A stretch of 54,474 nt of DNA from CAZONC01 sp964581305 (GCA_964581305.1 CAZONC010000001.1:1-54474); one strand, 5' to 3'. Positions 1-8,038 are shown, counted from the stretch's first letter. Translations and numbers: made by a program. The notes: generated from the letters alone by a model not told the origin.

Positions 1-49
1 CCATATTACTCTTTTTTATTATTTATTTTAATTATTTTATTAAGAGAAT

Positions 50-2371
50 ATGAAATTTAAACCTAAGTTAGAGGAAAAAAGATGGAACATAATTTTAGAA
101 AAAAAAGTGAGGGATGGTTGGATAAAAGATAAAATATACAGTTTCAATACAAAATCCAAAAAGATATTTAGTATCGATACACCTCCACCATATCCCTCTG
201 GCAGACCTTGGCATATTGGAGCGGTTGCGCATTATTCACAAATAGATATGATTGCTAGAACTGCAAGAATGAAAAAATTTGATGTATTTTTTCCTATAGG
301 AATAGATCGAAATGGCTTGCCTGTTGAGATGTACACAGAAAGATTGTATGGAATAAAAATGCATGATGTGGGAAGGGAAAAATTTATGAAACTATGCCAA
401 AATGCGCTCGATGAACTAGAAAAGGAAATGCTCGAAATAATGAAAATGGTTGGTCTATCATGCGATTTTGATAACTACTATCGAACTGATAGCAAAGAAT
501 TCAGGACGCTTACTCAAAGCACATTTATTGAGCTTTGGAAAAGAGGATTAATTTATGAGGCAACACGACCAAACAATTTTTGCCCAATATGCAAAACTAC
601 AATAGCAGATGCAGAAGTTGTTTATGAAGAAATGCCAACACAACTTGTTTATATTAAATTCAGTGTGAAGGAGACTGGTGAAGAAATTACCATAGCCACA
701 ACAAGGCCGGAATTGTTATGTGCATGTCAAGCTGTTATAGTTAATCCAGAAGATAAAAGATATGTACATCTTCATGGTAAAAATGCTATTATTCCTATTT
801 ATGAACGTGAAGTTCCTATTATCCCACACCCATATGCTGATCCAAAATTTGGAACTGGAATAGTAATGATTTGTAGTTATGGTGATTATTCCGATGTTCG
901 ACTTTTCAGAGAGCTCAAACTTAAGGAAATAATTGCAATCAATGAAGAAGGCAAAATGACAGAAGCAGCCGGTCCTTATGCAGGACTATCAATTGAAGAT
1001 GCAAGAAAAAAAATTATTGCTGATCTTAGTGAGCGCGAACTTATAGAAAAAAAGGAAACAATAACTCATAATATACCAACATGCGAAAGAAGTGGAAATG
1101 CAATAGAAATTATTCCTATGAAAGAATTTTATCTTAAACAATTAGAATTTATACCAACAATGAAAAAAATTGCGAAAAAAATAACTTTCTTTCCGGAGCA
1201 GCATCGCCAACTTCTTATTGATTGGATAAACTCGGTTACAATCGACTGGCCAATTTCACGAAGACGATTTTATGGAACAGAAATTCCAATCTGGTATTGC
1301 AAAAAATGTGGAAATATAAATTTACCTGAGCCAGGCAACTATTATCAACCGTGGCGAGAGAAACCACCATTTAAATGTCAAACGTGTGGTGGAAATGATT
1401 TTGTAGGTGAGGAAAGAACGTTTGATACGTGGATGGATTCGTCCATAACACCACTATTTATTTCCAAATATTATAAAGATAAGAAATTCTTTAGAAAAAT
1501 ATTTCCGAATACCATTAGACCACAAGGAAAAGAAATCGTCCGCACATGGTTATATTATACACTACTTAGATGTTATCAGTTAACAAAAAAACCTGCTTTT
1601 AAATATGTATGGATAAGTGGTCTTGGTTTAGATGAAAAAGGAGAAAAGATGTCAAAAAGTAAGGGGAATGTAATTGATGTGGTACCGATACTTAAAAAAT
1701 ATGGTGCAGATTGTTTTCGATTTTGGAATGCCGCAGAAGCATCACTCGGCTCTGATTTTAGATGTTCTGAACAACGAATAGCTGGTGCAGCAAAGTTTTT
1801 AACAAAATTGTGGAATGTTGCACGATTTGTTTCTTCATTTCCTCAACCGAAAAATGCTAAGCTAACAACAACCGATAAATGGATTTTGGCGGAATTGAGT
1901 AAACTTATCGATGAATGCTTGACAGGATATAATAACTTTAATTTTTTCATTCCCGCAAATAGAATAAGAGAATTTGTTTGGAATTTATTTGCGCCACACT
2001 ATATTGAAATGGTAAAAGCTAGAGCATATGGGAAAGGTTCTAAAAATGAACAACGCTCGGCATGGTTTACACTACACACATGCCTAAAAAATATTTTGCT
2101 TTTGCTTGCACCCATTACACCTTTTATTACTGATTTTATATGGCAATCACTCTATAGCAAGAAATCTATCCACTTGGAGGCCTTCCCAAAAACAAAATGG
2201 AAAAATAAAAAACTATTGGCACTTACACCTTTACTTGTTAAATTTAATTCGAATATTTGGTCTATGAAAAAAGCAAAAAACATTTCTTTAACACAACCAA
2301 TAGAAGTTAAAATACCAGAGAAATTAAAGCAGTTTGAAAAAGATTTAAGAAATATGCATAACATAGTTTGA
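50..2371 (+). CDS. valS: Valyl-tRNA synthetase
   Basis: Charges tRNA-Val with valine in the cytoplasm. The class I HIGH-type motif is WHIG (residues 54-57) after DTPPPYPSG, and KMSKS is at 533-537. The editing insertion contains ATTRPEL. The DTWMDSSI and RTWLYYT segments are typical of archaeal ValRS rather than Ile/LeuRS. Three CxxC pairs (C178/C181, C417/C420, C443/C446) look like zinc knuckles. At 773 residues it is shorter than the 850-900 usual in archaea and ends soon after the helical anticodon-binding domain. The ATG at 50 follows a TATA-like stretch at about 15-35, so the message may be leaderless. The aRF1 gene starts 9 bp after its stop, suggesting co-transcription. Confidence 0.93.
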   Translation: MKFKPKLEEKRWNIILEKKVRDGWIKDKIYSFNTKSKKIFSIDTPPPYPSGRPWHIGAVAHYSQIDMIARTARMKKFDVFFPIGIDRNGLPVEMYTERLYGIKMHDVGREKFMKLCQNALDELEKEMLEIMKMVGLSCDFDNYYRTDSKEFRTLTQSTFIELWKRGLIYEATRPNNFCPICKTTIADAEVVYEEMPTQLVYIKFSVKETGEEITIATTRPELLCACQAVIVNPEDKRYVHLHGKNAIIPIYEREVPIIPHPYADPKFGTGIVMICSYGDYSDVRLFRELKLKEIIAINEEGKMTEAAGPYAGLSIEDARKKIIADLSERELIEKKETITHNIPTCERSGNAIEIIPMKEFYLKQLEFIPTMKKIAKKITFFPEQHRQLLIDWINSVTIDWPISRRRFYGTEIPIWYCKKCGNINLPEPGNYYQPWREKPPFKCQTCGGNDFVGEERTFDTWMDSSITPLFISKYYKDKKFFRKIFPNTIRPQGKEIVRTWLYYTLLRCYQLTKKPAFKYVWISGLGLDEKGEKMSKSKGNVIDVVPILKKYGADCFRFWNAAEASLGSDFRCSEQRIAGAAKFLTKLWNVARFVSSFPQPKNAKLTTTDKWILAELSKLIDECLTGYNNFNFFIPANRIREFVWNLFAPHYIEMVKARAYGKGSKNEQRSAWFTLHTCLKNILLLLAPITPFITDFIWQSLYSKKSIHLEAFPKTKWKNKKLLALTPLLVKFNSNIWSMKKAKNISLTQPIEVKIPEKLKQFEKDLRNMHNIV

Positions 2372-2380
2372 TTGATTTGA

Positions 2381-4582
2381 ATGGAAGAGGAATTACTAAA
2401 AATTAAAAAAATAGTAAAGGAACTAGAAGATGTTAGAGGTAGACATACCGAATTGGTTACAGTATATATTCCTGCAGGTGCCAATCTACAGGAAACCATA
2501 AACATGCTTCGACAGGAATATTCACTTGCGCAGAATGTTAAAGATAAAACTGTGCGAAAAAATGTTATGGCTGCTCTAGATAAAATAATTTACCATCTGC
2601 AGTTTTACAAAGTAACTCCTAAAAATGGATTGGCTGTTTTTTGTGGAAATGTCTCGAAAAAAGAAGGTGTAAGTGATATAAGGCTGTGGTCCATCGAGCC
2701 GCCAGAAAAGCTAACTACAAAAATTTACCGTTGTGATCAGGTCTTTATACTCGAACCACTCAAGGAAATGTTGACAGAAAAAGATGTTTTTGGTCTAATA
2801 GTTTTGGATGCAAACGAAGCAACCATAGGTTTACTTAGAGGAAAGGCCATTACAGTTGTGAAAAAGTTGGAATCAACTGTTCCAGCAAAAACAGTAAAGG
2901 GAGGTATGTGTGTCAGCGAAGATACACTAATCCAGTTAGAGGATGGTAACATTATACCGATAAAAGATCTTACCAATAATAAAAAAATTCTTTCATATTC
3001 TTTCGAAAAGTTTGAGCCAGTTTTTACAGATTCATTTGAAATTTTTAAAAAAAAGGTTAAAAAAAGTTATAAACTGATTTTTGAAGAGCCTTCAACAACA
3101 TTAACACTTACGCCAGAGCATTTGGTTTTTGTTATTAGTAAAAATGGTATAGAAGAAAAGGCTGTGGAAAAAATAAATGTAGGCGATATGCTGCTATTTC
3201 TTCATACAGTATGTCCAAAATGTAAAGACGATTCGACAATTAGTAGTGTTTTATCACAACTGCTAGGTTATTTTCTTGGTGGCGGAACGATTGATGGTAA
3301 TAGAGTAATATTTTATAATAAAGATTTGCAACTTTTAGATGTCTATAAAAAACTTGCTGAAAAAGTAAGCGGTAAAAAAACAGTAATTTATAAAAAAGGT
3401 GGTTCTTACGAATTAAGACTTTATAAAAAATCTTTTGTCGACTTTCTATTGACTAATTTTCCAAAAATTTCAAAACCGCGAAGAGAAAAAGATATAGATG
3501 AAAAAATATTGCATTTACCAAAAAATAAACTAAAACATTTTATTAGAGGGTTATTTGATGCTAAGGGATATGTTGATCAAGCAGGAATAGTCCTAAGAAT
3601 GACTAATGAAAATATCATGAAAAAGCTTCAGCTACTTTTAACGCGTTTTGGTATAGCATCAAGCTTGAGTGGCCCAGATAAATTTGACCGATATGAATTG
3701 CGGATTACAAATGTTTTGTATATCAGCAAATTCAAAAAAGAAATTGGATTTTCTTCTCAGAAAAAAGCTACAAAACTTAATATGGTAATTAAAAAATATA
3801 AAAGTGGATTTGCAACTCGAGTTCCAATATCCGGAATTCGAAAATTAATAGAAAATGCAGGACTGAAAAAGGAAGATTTAAATAAGTACATAGAGAAAAT
3901 TTATGGCTCAAACCTAATTGCACTCAAAGTTAAGGAAAAAATAAAATTGACAACAAACAGTGAATTTTATGATCTGTTCGTTCCTAAATTTAATTGTTTT
4001 GTTGCAAATGGTATACTTGTGCACAATTCACAAAAAAGGTATGATCGCCTTCGTGAAGATGCGCTAAACGAATTTTTCACAAAAGTTGGTGAAACAGCTT
4101 CACAAATATTTTTGCAACAGCCAGAATTGAAAGGAATAATTATAGGTGGGCCTGGCCCAACGAAAGAAAGCTTTGCTTCTAGTGCATATCTTCATCACGA
4201 AATACAGAAAAAAGTTCTGGGTATAAAGGATGTAGGATATACAGATGAATATGGACTAAGCGAACTTGTAAAGAGATCGTCTGATCTTATAGAAAAAGCA
4301 ACTGTGGTGAAAGAGCGAGAATTGGTGGAAAAATTTCTTACAGAGCTACAGAAAGAAGGGAATGTTGTTTATGGCTTAAATGAAACTCTACAAGCACTCG
4401 AGCAAGGTGCAGTAGATACTCTTTTAATCTCCGAGGCAATGGATTTGGCCGAAATAGAAAAATTAATGGAAAAAGCAAAAAGCTATGGCACGCGAGTTGA
4501 ATTAATATCTACTGATACGCCAGAAGGTGTACAATTCAAAGAACTTGGCGGAATAGGTGGATTTTTGCGATATAAAGCCTAA
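2381..4582 (+). CDS. prf1: Archaeal peptide chain release factor aRF1 with an internal intein
   Basis: Translation termination factor that reads stop codons and triggers peptidyl-tRNA hydrolysis. The extein has about 360 residues once the 373-residue intein (177-549) is removed; typical aRF1 has about 410. Domain 1 has NVKD at 52-55 where NIKS is usual, and an intact YxCxxxF (Y116, C118, F122). Domain 2 normally carries GGQ; here the codons read G174-G175-M176, then the intein, then S550-QKRYDRLRED. The Gln is thus replaced by Met even after splicing. Domain 3 (residues about 640-733) lacks the Cys-rich mini-domain. The stop overlaps the convergent tatD by 4 bp. Family assignment is clear; catalytic competence is uncertain because of the GGM reading. 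Confidence 0.93.
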   Translation: MEEELLKIKKIVKELEDVRGRHTELVTVYIPAGANLQETINMLRQEYSLAQNVKDKTVRKNVMAALDKIIYHLQFYKVTPKNGLAVFCGNVSKKEGVSDIRLWSIEPPEKLTTKIYRCDQVFILEPLKEMLTEKDVFGLIVLDANEATIGLLRGKAITVVKKLESTVPAKTVKGGMCVSEDTLIQLEDGNIIPIKDLTNNKKILSYSFEKFEPVFTDSFEIFKKKVKKSYKLIFEEPSTTLTLTPEHLVFVISKNGIEEKAVEKINVGDMLLFLHTVCPKCKDDSTISSVLSQLLGYFLGGGTIDGNRVIFYNKDLQLLDVYKKLAEKVSGKKTVIYKKGGSYELRLYKKSFVDFLLTNFPKISKPRREKDIDEKILHLPKNKLKHFIRGLFDAKGYVDQAGIVLRMTNENIMKKLQLLLTRFGIASSLSGPDKFDRYELRITNVLYISKFKKEIGFSSQKKATKLNMVIKKYKSGFATRVPISGIRKLIENAGLKKEDLNKYIEKIYGSNLIALKVKEKIKLTTNSEFYDLFVPKFNCFVANGILVHNSQKRYDRLREDALNEFFTKVGETASQIFLQQPELKGIIIGGPGPTKESFASSAYLHHEIQKKVLGIKDVGYTDEYGLSELVKRSSDLIEKATVVKERELVEKFLTELQKEGNVVYGLNETLQALEQGAVDTLLISEAMDLAEIEKLMEKAKSYGTRVELISTDTPEGVQFKELGGIGGFLRYKA
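2909..4027 (+). mobile_element. Intein with degenerate LAGLIDADG homing endonuclease, inserted in the aRF1 GGQ loop
   Basis: In-frame protein-splicing element of 373 residues (177-549 of the precursor). The N-terminal splice block is CVSEDTLI with nucleophile C177, block B is TPEHLVF, and the C-terminal end is LVHN followed by Ser. It is long enough for a homing endonuclease domain, and two LAGLIDADG-like helices are visible: LLGYFLGGG (294-302) and IRGLFDAKG (388-396). The catalytic acid at position 8 of each helix is Gly301 and Lys395, so DNA cleavage is probably lost while splicing residues are intact. Splicing would join GGM to SQKRY. Confidence 0.92.
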
Positions 4583-5331
4583 ATTTGTAAGTTAAAAAAT
4601 TTTACTGCATTTTCTGTCGTTTGTCTATCAACCTCTTCGAAAGATAACTTTTTTATTTCTGCAATTTTTTCTATGACTACTCGGACAGAAGTTGGATCAT
4701 TTCGCTTTCCACCACCAAGCCATGGAGAATCCGTTTCTGTAAGAATTTGTTCTATTGGCGCATCTCTAACAATTTTCTTTATTTTTTTGCTTGCAAGCAG
4801 TGTGGTATTAACAGAAATATACCATCCATTTTCTACTATTTTTTCAAAAAGCTCTTTTGCTGTAAAAAAATGCATCAAAACGGCTTTTGCACCACAATCT
4901 TTTAAAATTTCAATTGCATCAGCAAAAGCGTTGCGTGCATGAATCACAAGTGGTTTATTCAATTTTTGTGCCAAAGAAATAAATTCGATAAATAGCTCTC
5001 TCTGTTTTGCTCTCCATTCTTGCTCTTTAACCCAGCTATAATCAAGTCCAACTTCTCCTATCCCAACAATTTTATCTTTATTCGCTTCCATCAATTTTAA
5101 AAAATCGCTTTTGCATTGGTCAGAAATTTCTTTTATATATTCTGGGTGAATGCCAACTGTGGCAAAAACAAACCCATTATATCTTTCAACTAATCGCATA
5201 GTTAAATCAAAATCTTTTGGATGGGCGCAAGATGTTATTATCGCTTTTAGCTGCTGCCTGCATTTTTCTATTATTTCATTCCGATCGTCATCGTATTCTT
5301 TTTGCTCAAGATGGCAGTGACAATCGATCAT
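4579..5331 (-). CDS. tatD: TatD-family metal-dependent hydrolase (DNase)
   Basis: Predicted TIM-barrel metallo-hydrolase; family members are 3'-5' exonucleases or DNases. The ligand set is complete: H5 and H7 in DCHCH, E93 in GIGEVGLDY, H131 in LVIHARN, H154 in VLMHFF and D201 in TETDSPW. At 250 residues it is normal length. Its 3' end overlaps the aRF1 stop codon by 4 bp in a tail-to-tail arrangement. Its exact substrate in archaea cannot be told from the sequence. Confidence 0.92.
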   Translation of the reverse strand: MIDCHCHLEQKEYDDDRNEIIEKCRQQLKAIITSCAHPKDFDLTMRLVERYNGFVFATVGIHPEYIKEISDQCKSDFLKLMEANKDKIVGIGEVGLDYSWVKEQEWRAKQRELFIEFISLAQKLNKPLVIHARNAFADAIEILKDCGAKAVLMHFFTAKELFEKIVENGWYISVNTTLLASKKIKKIVRDAPIEQILTETDSPWLGGGKRNDPTSVRVVIEKIAEIKKLSFEEVDRQTTENAVKFFNLQI

Positions 5332-5369
5332 AATTTTTTATTCTAAAATTCAAATAAATAAAGTTCATA

Positions 5370-5587
5370 ATCAGTTACCATTTCACGCTGTCTTCAAATC
5401 CAAATGGAATTTCACAGGAAGAGGCAAAAACCGCTTAAAACATTTTGGTGCTAATGAAATTCCATTTTTCCAAAATATATTTCATTTTAGCCCACTAAGT
5501 TTAGCCGAATTGTTAATAACTTTTGGTCTATCTTCTTCTGTGCTATGGCTCGGCAAACTATACAAATATCTTCGCTATAAATTATAA
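5370..5587 (+). pseudogene. Remnant of a P-type cation-transporting ATPase gene
   Basis: No intact ORF, but two joined pieces of one family can be read. From 5376 the frame gives SSNPNGISQEEAK, then after one frameshift RLKHFGANEIP, which together match the N-terminal domain of Ca2+/cation P-type ATPases (EEAKKRLEKYGPNEI type). This runs straight into FHFSPLSLAELLITFGLSS and KLYKYL before a stop at 5585, which resembles the last membrane helix of the same family. The roughly 700-800 codons holding the DKTGT and nucleotide-binding regions are missing. Best read as an internally deleted, frameshifted fossil. It lies just before a CaCA exchanger gene. Confidence 0.72.
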
Positions 5588-5605
5588 ATTCGATTATAAT
5601 TTATT

Positions 5606-6529
5606 ATGGAACTATTGATCCAGTCAATTATACTATTGGCTTCTTTAGCTATTCTTGGAAAAGCCGCACATATCGTAACGGATAAAGCATACGAAATTGC
5701 CAAAATTACAGGATTGGGTGGAATTATGATAGGATTTGTACTACTATCTATCATTACAAACTTGCCAGAGCTAAGCATTGCATTTTCTTCGATTGTTCTT
5801 GAACAGGAGGATGTGGCATTAGGTAATATTTTTGGCTCCAACATTGCCAACTTAACTTGGAATATCGGTCTAATTGCCATTTTTTTTCCTATAATAGTTT
5901 ATAAAAAAACATTTCGTGAACTCTCGCAAATGATTCTTATCGCCTCGATAATACCTTTTGTGCTGCTAACAGGAATTTATATTCAACAGATTTTGGGCGC
6001 AGTACTTATTATTGTATTTTTACTCCTATGCTATTACTGCTACTCTGAACGAAAAGGTATAAAAATAAAGCAAGAGAGAAAGAAAATTGGTCCCACAACA
6101 ATTTTTTATTTTGCGTTGGCCTTTGTTCTTATTTTAGCTTGTGCAAAATTTGCTGTAAGTTCTGCTGCAAAAATTGCAACCCTTTTAGATATTTCAAAAG
6201 CGACTATCGGTGCAACTATTATAGCAATTGGTACAACGTTGCCCGAGTTCGCTGTTGGATTTGTTGCAGCTAAAAAAGGCTATGTTAGCTTGGCTTTGGG
6301 AGGCATTCTAGGTGCATTCGTATCAAAAACAACCTTTGTTTTAGGTCTTTTTCTTTTATTCTCGACTATGCAACTCAATTTTCCAATATATTTGGTTTTG
6401 GCCGCATCCATGATGGGATCAGCAACTTTAACATGGTTTTTATTAAGAAAAAGAAAAGTTACTCGTGTTGATGGAATTTTACTAATTTTATTCTATACCT
6501 TTTTCTTATTCATAATTTTAGGAATTTAA
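5606..6529 (+). CDS. CaCA-family Na+/Ca2+ (cation) exchanger, YrbG-like
   Basis: Polytopic membrane protein of 307 residues with the two inverted alpha-repeats of the Ca2+:cation antiporter family. Repeat 1 has NLPELSIAF followed by GNIFGSNIANL; repeat 2 has GTTLPEFAVGF followed by GGILGAFVSKT. Both repeats keep the ion-binding Glu in LPE. The second repeat lacks the usual GSNxxN stretch (GAFVSKT instead), which could alter ion choice. About ten hydrophobic segments are visible, split by a short basic cytoplasmic loop (ERKGIKIKQERKK). It starts 18 bp after the P-type ATPase remnant, so a new cation transporter now sits where an old one decayed. Confidence 0.88.
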   Translation: MELLIQSIILLASLAILGKAAHIVTDKAYEIAKITGLGGIMIGFVLLSIITNLPELSIAFSSIVLEQEDVALGNIFGSNIANLTWNIGLIAIFFPIIVYKKTFRELSQMILIASIIPFVLLTGIYIQQILGAVLIIVFLLLCYYCYSERKGIKIKQERKKIGPTTIFYFALAFVLILACAKFAVSSAAKIATLLDISKATIGATIIAIGTTLPEFAVGFVAAKKGYVSLALGGILGAFVSKTTFVLGLFLLFSTMQLNFPIYLVLAASMMGSATLTWFLLRKRKVTRVDGILLILFYTFFLFIILGI

Positions 6530-6574
6530 TTTCTAAATGTAATTTATTTAAGCTTTTTGGCTCATTTTCTATTT

Positions 6575-6823
6575 ATGGTTGACTATTATATCTATATGCT
6601 TTCATATACAGTACCTGAGCTGGAAAAAGAACTAAAAGTAGTAAAAGAGAGAAATTTGAAAAAATATAAACACTGGAATGGTGACATTAAATTAACCAAC
6701 GAGCCAGCAATCTATTTTGATGTTGGGAATTTGTTAATTAGAGAAAGGCATGAAATAGATAGAGAGATAACAAATGTTTTAAAAAAATATAAAATTCCAT
6801 ATGAATTTACATCTGCAGGATAA
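6575..6823 (+). CDS. Small hypothetical protein
   Basis: An 82-residue protein I do not recognise, charged and without signal peptide or membrane helix. It contains ELEKELKVVKERN (helical) and ends in KYKIPYEFTSAG. A TATA-like AATTTATTTAAG at 6541-6552 is placed about 26 bp before the ATG at 6575, which supports that start in a leaderless message; a TTG at 6557 and an ATG at 6596 are alternatives. It ends directly against the 3' end of the convergent eS8 gene. Confidence 0.55.
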   Translation: MVDYYIYMLSYTVPELEKELKVVKERNLKKYKHWNGDIKLTNEPAIYFDVGNLLIRERHEIDREITNVLKKYKIPYEFTSAG

Positions 6824-7204
6824 CTACTCGATCAAAACAGCATTCACTATACCGTGTTGAGAAGGTCTAGATGTTACTTTTGCGTTTCCTATTTCAGTTT
6901 TTATTATACACCCTTTTGTTATTACATTTTGCCGTGCTAAAAATGGATGCGATGGGGTTGAAACTACTGTTATGATTTTAACTTTTTTTGTTTGTTTAGT
7001 TTTTGGATCTAGCACATTTGCCCATTCCGCAAAAGAAAGCTTAACTTTTGTACCTCCACCTTTTGTTCTTTTAATTATTCTTTTCTCCTTTCCCAACTTT
7101 GTATGGAGGGGTAATGAACCCAACTCATATTTTCTTTTCTTTCTTGCTAATTTTATAATTCCCCCTGTTGCCTTTCTTCCACGTTCGCCATGCCAAATTG
7201 CCAT
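6824..7204 (-). CDS. rps8e: Small-subunit ribosomal protein eS8 (S8e)
   Basis: Archaeal/eukaryotic ribosomal protein of 126 residues, the usual archaeal length. The family pattern is clear from the start: MAIWHGERGRKATGG, basic KLARKKRKYELG, then NVLDPKTKQTKKVKI and the C-terminal SRPSQHG. It binds 16S rRNA in the 30S subunit. A TATA element on the minus strand at 7227-7237 is placed about 28 bp from the ATG, so it is probably transcribed as a leaderless message. Confidence 0.97.
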   Translation of the reverse strand: MAIWHGERGRKATGGIIKLARKKRKYELGSLPLHTKLGKEKRIIKRTKGGGTKVKLSFAEWANVLDPKTKQTKKVKIITVVSTPSHPFLARQNVITKGCIIKTEIGNAKVTSRPSQHGIVNAVLIE

Positions 7205-7226
7205 ATTTAATATTTAAAATGTGATT

Positions 7227-7237
7227 AAATTTATAAA
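7227..7237 (-). promoter_or_regulatory. TATA box for the eS8 gene
   Basis: On the minus strand the stretch reads TTTATAAATTT, centred about 28 bp upstream of the eS8 ATG (7204). That is the spacing expected for an archaeal TATA box driving a leaderless transcript. Confidence 0.6.
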
Positions 7238-7330
7238 CACAAATATAAGTTACAAAATTAAGGAAATTAAAAAATCAGAAGGAGGGCGACCTAATTTTTA
7301 TTAAAACTGATAGTGATGCTAATTTATTAA

Positions 7331-7444
7331 TTGGTCATTAAGAGTATTTTTTCTCGATACCTAGAGGCTGTACTTTTGCGAGAGGGAATCAATTTTGGTA
7401 CAAAAATTCGTGAAATTTTAGACTTTTTTGCAGTAAAAAGTTAA
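7331..7444 (+). other. Gene-poor interval 7205-7484; possible 37-codon ORF with TTG start
   Basis: The 280-bp gap between eS8 and LSm holds no confident gene. One frame stays open for 37 codons from a TTG at 7331 to a TAA at 7442 and contains SRYLEAVLLREGINF and TKIREILDFF, a protein-like amphipathic composition. It has no ATG and I do not recognise it; it may be a short gene, a gene remnant, or chance. No convincing stem-loop or box C/D pattern was found in the rest of the gap. Confidence 0.25.
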
Positions 7445-7455
7445 ATATATAAATA
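7443..7455 (+). promoter_or_regulatory. TATA box for the LSm-eL37-tRNA-Lys cluster
   Basis: AAATATATAAATA lies 30-42 bp before the LSm ATG at 7485. A start site about 26 bp downstream (near 7475) would give a leader of about 10 bases containing GTGAGTGA, a possible ribosome-binding site. Confidence 0.55.
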
Positions 7456-7484
7456 CAAAATTCAGTTAATAATCAAGTGAGTGA

Positions 7485-7706
7485 ATGAGCGACAGACCAA
7501 TTGATGCACTAGATAATGCAAAAGGGAAAAAAATATTAATAAAGTTAAAAAATGGAGAAGAAATAGTTGGAATACTCAAAGCACTTGATTTGCATTTAAA
7601 CCTCTGGTTGGATGAGGCAGAAGTGCAGAGAAGTGAAACAAAAATAAGACTCGGTACGGTTTTAGTTAGAGGGGATACAATAGTTTATGCTTCTCCGGTT
7701 GTTTAA
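7485..7706 (+). CDS. Sm-like archaeal protein (LSm)
   Basis: A 73-residue RNA-binding protein of the Sm/LSm fold, which assembles into hexa- or heptameric rings that bind U-rich RNA. The Sm1 motif is seen as KKILIKLKNGEEIVGILKAL with LNLWLDEAE, and Sm2 as LGTVLVRGDTIVYAS, giving the family's (I/L)RG(D/N) signature. It is followed after 12 bp by eL37, a conserved archaeal pairing that links it to ribosome and RNA metabolism. Confidence 0.95.
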   Translation: MSDRPIDALDNAKGKKILIKLKNGEEIVGILKALDLHLNLWLDEAEVQRSETKIRLGTVLVRGDTIVYASPVV

Positions 7707-7718
7707 TAAAGGAATTAT

Positions 7719-7904
7719 ATGGTAAAAGGTACTCCTGCTTTTGGGAAAAAAATTGGCACAAAACATATCCGTTGTCGAAGATGTGGTAGAAGGAGTTATC
7801 ATGTTTCTAAAGGATATTGTGCAGCCTGTGGATATGGCCGTTCAGCAAAAATAAGAAAATATGCATGGCAGACACGTGATTTAAGGCGAAATAGAAAATA
7901 TTAA
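7719..7904 (+). CDS. rpl37e: Large-subunit ribosomal protein eL37 (L37e)
   Basis: A 61-residue zinc-ribbon ribosomal protein. The ligands are visible as CRRCG (residues about 19-22) and CAACGYG (about 34-37), with basic flanks including the C-terminal DLRRNRKY. MVKGTPAFGKK at the N-terminus is typical of the family. It is co-oriented with the LSm gene 12 bp upstream and followed by tRNA-Lys. Confidence 0.97.
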   Translation: MVKGTPAFGKKIGTKHIRCRRCGRRSYHVSKGYCAACGYGRSAKIRKYAWQTRDLRRNRKY

Positions 7905-7932
7905 AATAAATTGGATTTCTGAATATTAGTAT

Positions 7933-8038
7933 GGGCCTGTAGCTCAGCATGGTAGAGCAGCGGGCTTTTAGCATTTGCGAAAAAGCTCTGATCGATGAAG
8001 AGACCCGTTGGTCGAGGGTTCAAATCCCTCCAGGCCCA
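7933..8038 (+). tRNA. tRNA-Lys(UUU) with a 32-nt intron
   Basis: Acceptor stem GGGCCTG/CAGGCCC with discriminator A at 8038, D-arm GCTC...GAGC, T-arm GAGGG TTCAAAT CCCTC. The anticodon stem is GCGGG (7960-7964) with CCCGT (8004-8008), and the loop CTTTTA + A contains anticodon TTT at 7967-7969. An intron of 32 nt (7971-8002) sits at the canonical position 37/38; removal leaves a 74-nt tRNA. Inside the intron CTCT and AGAG can pair. CCA is not encoded. The identity matches the class I LysRS encoded further along. Confidence 0.93.

Noticed and set aside
2152..2505. Antisense open frames across valS/aRF1 and similar long frames opposite smc, lhr, rad50, pheS and thermosome genes
   Set aside because: They lie wholly opposite well-supported genes, have low-complexity Phe/Ser/Leu-rich products typical of reversed AT-rich coding DNA, and lack promoters.
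2909..4027. Possible frameshift or sequencing error in aRF1 causing the unusual insert
   Set aside because: The frame is continuous, splice blocks at both ends are intact and the flanking exteins align across the junction, so it is an intein.
7261..7440. A possible box C/D small RNA (GTGATGC, CTGA-like words on both strands)
   Set aside because: The boxes are imperfect, in the wrong order or too far apart, and no terminal stem is seen.
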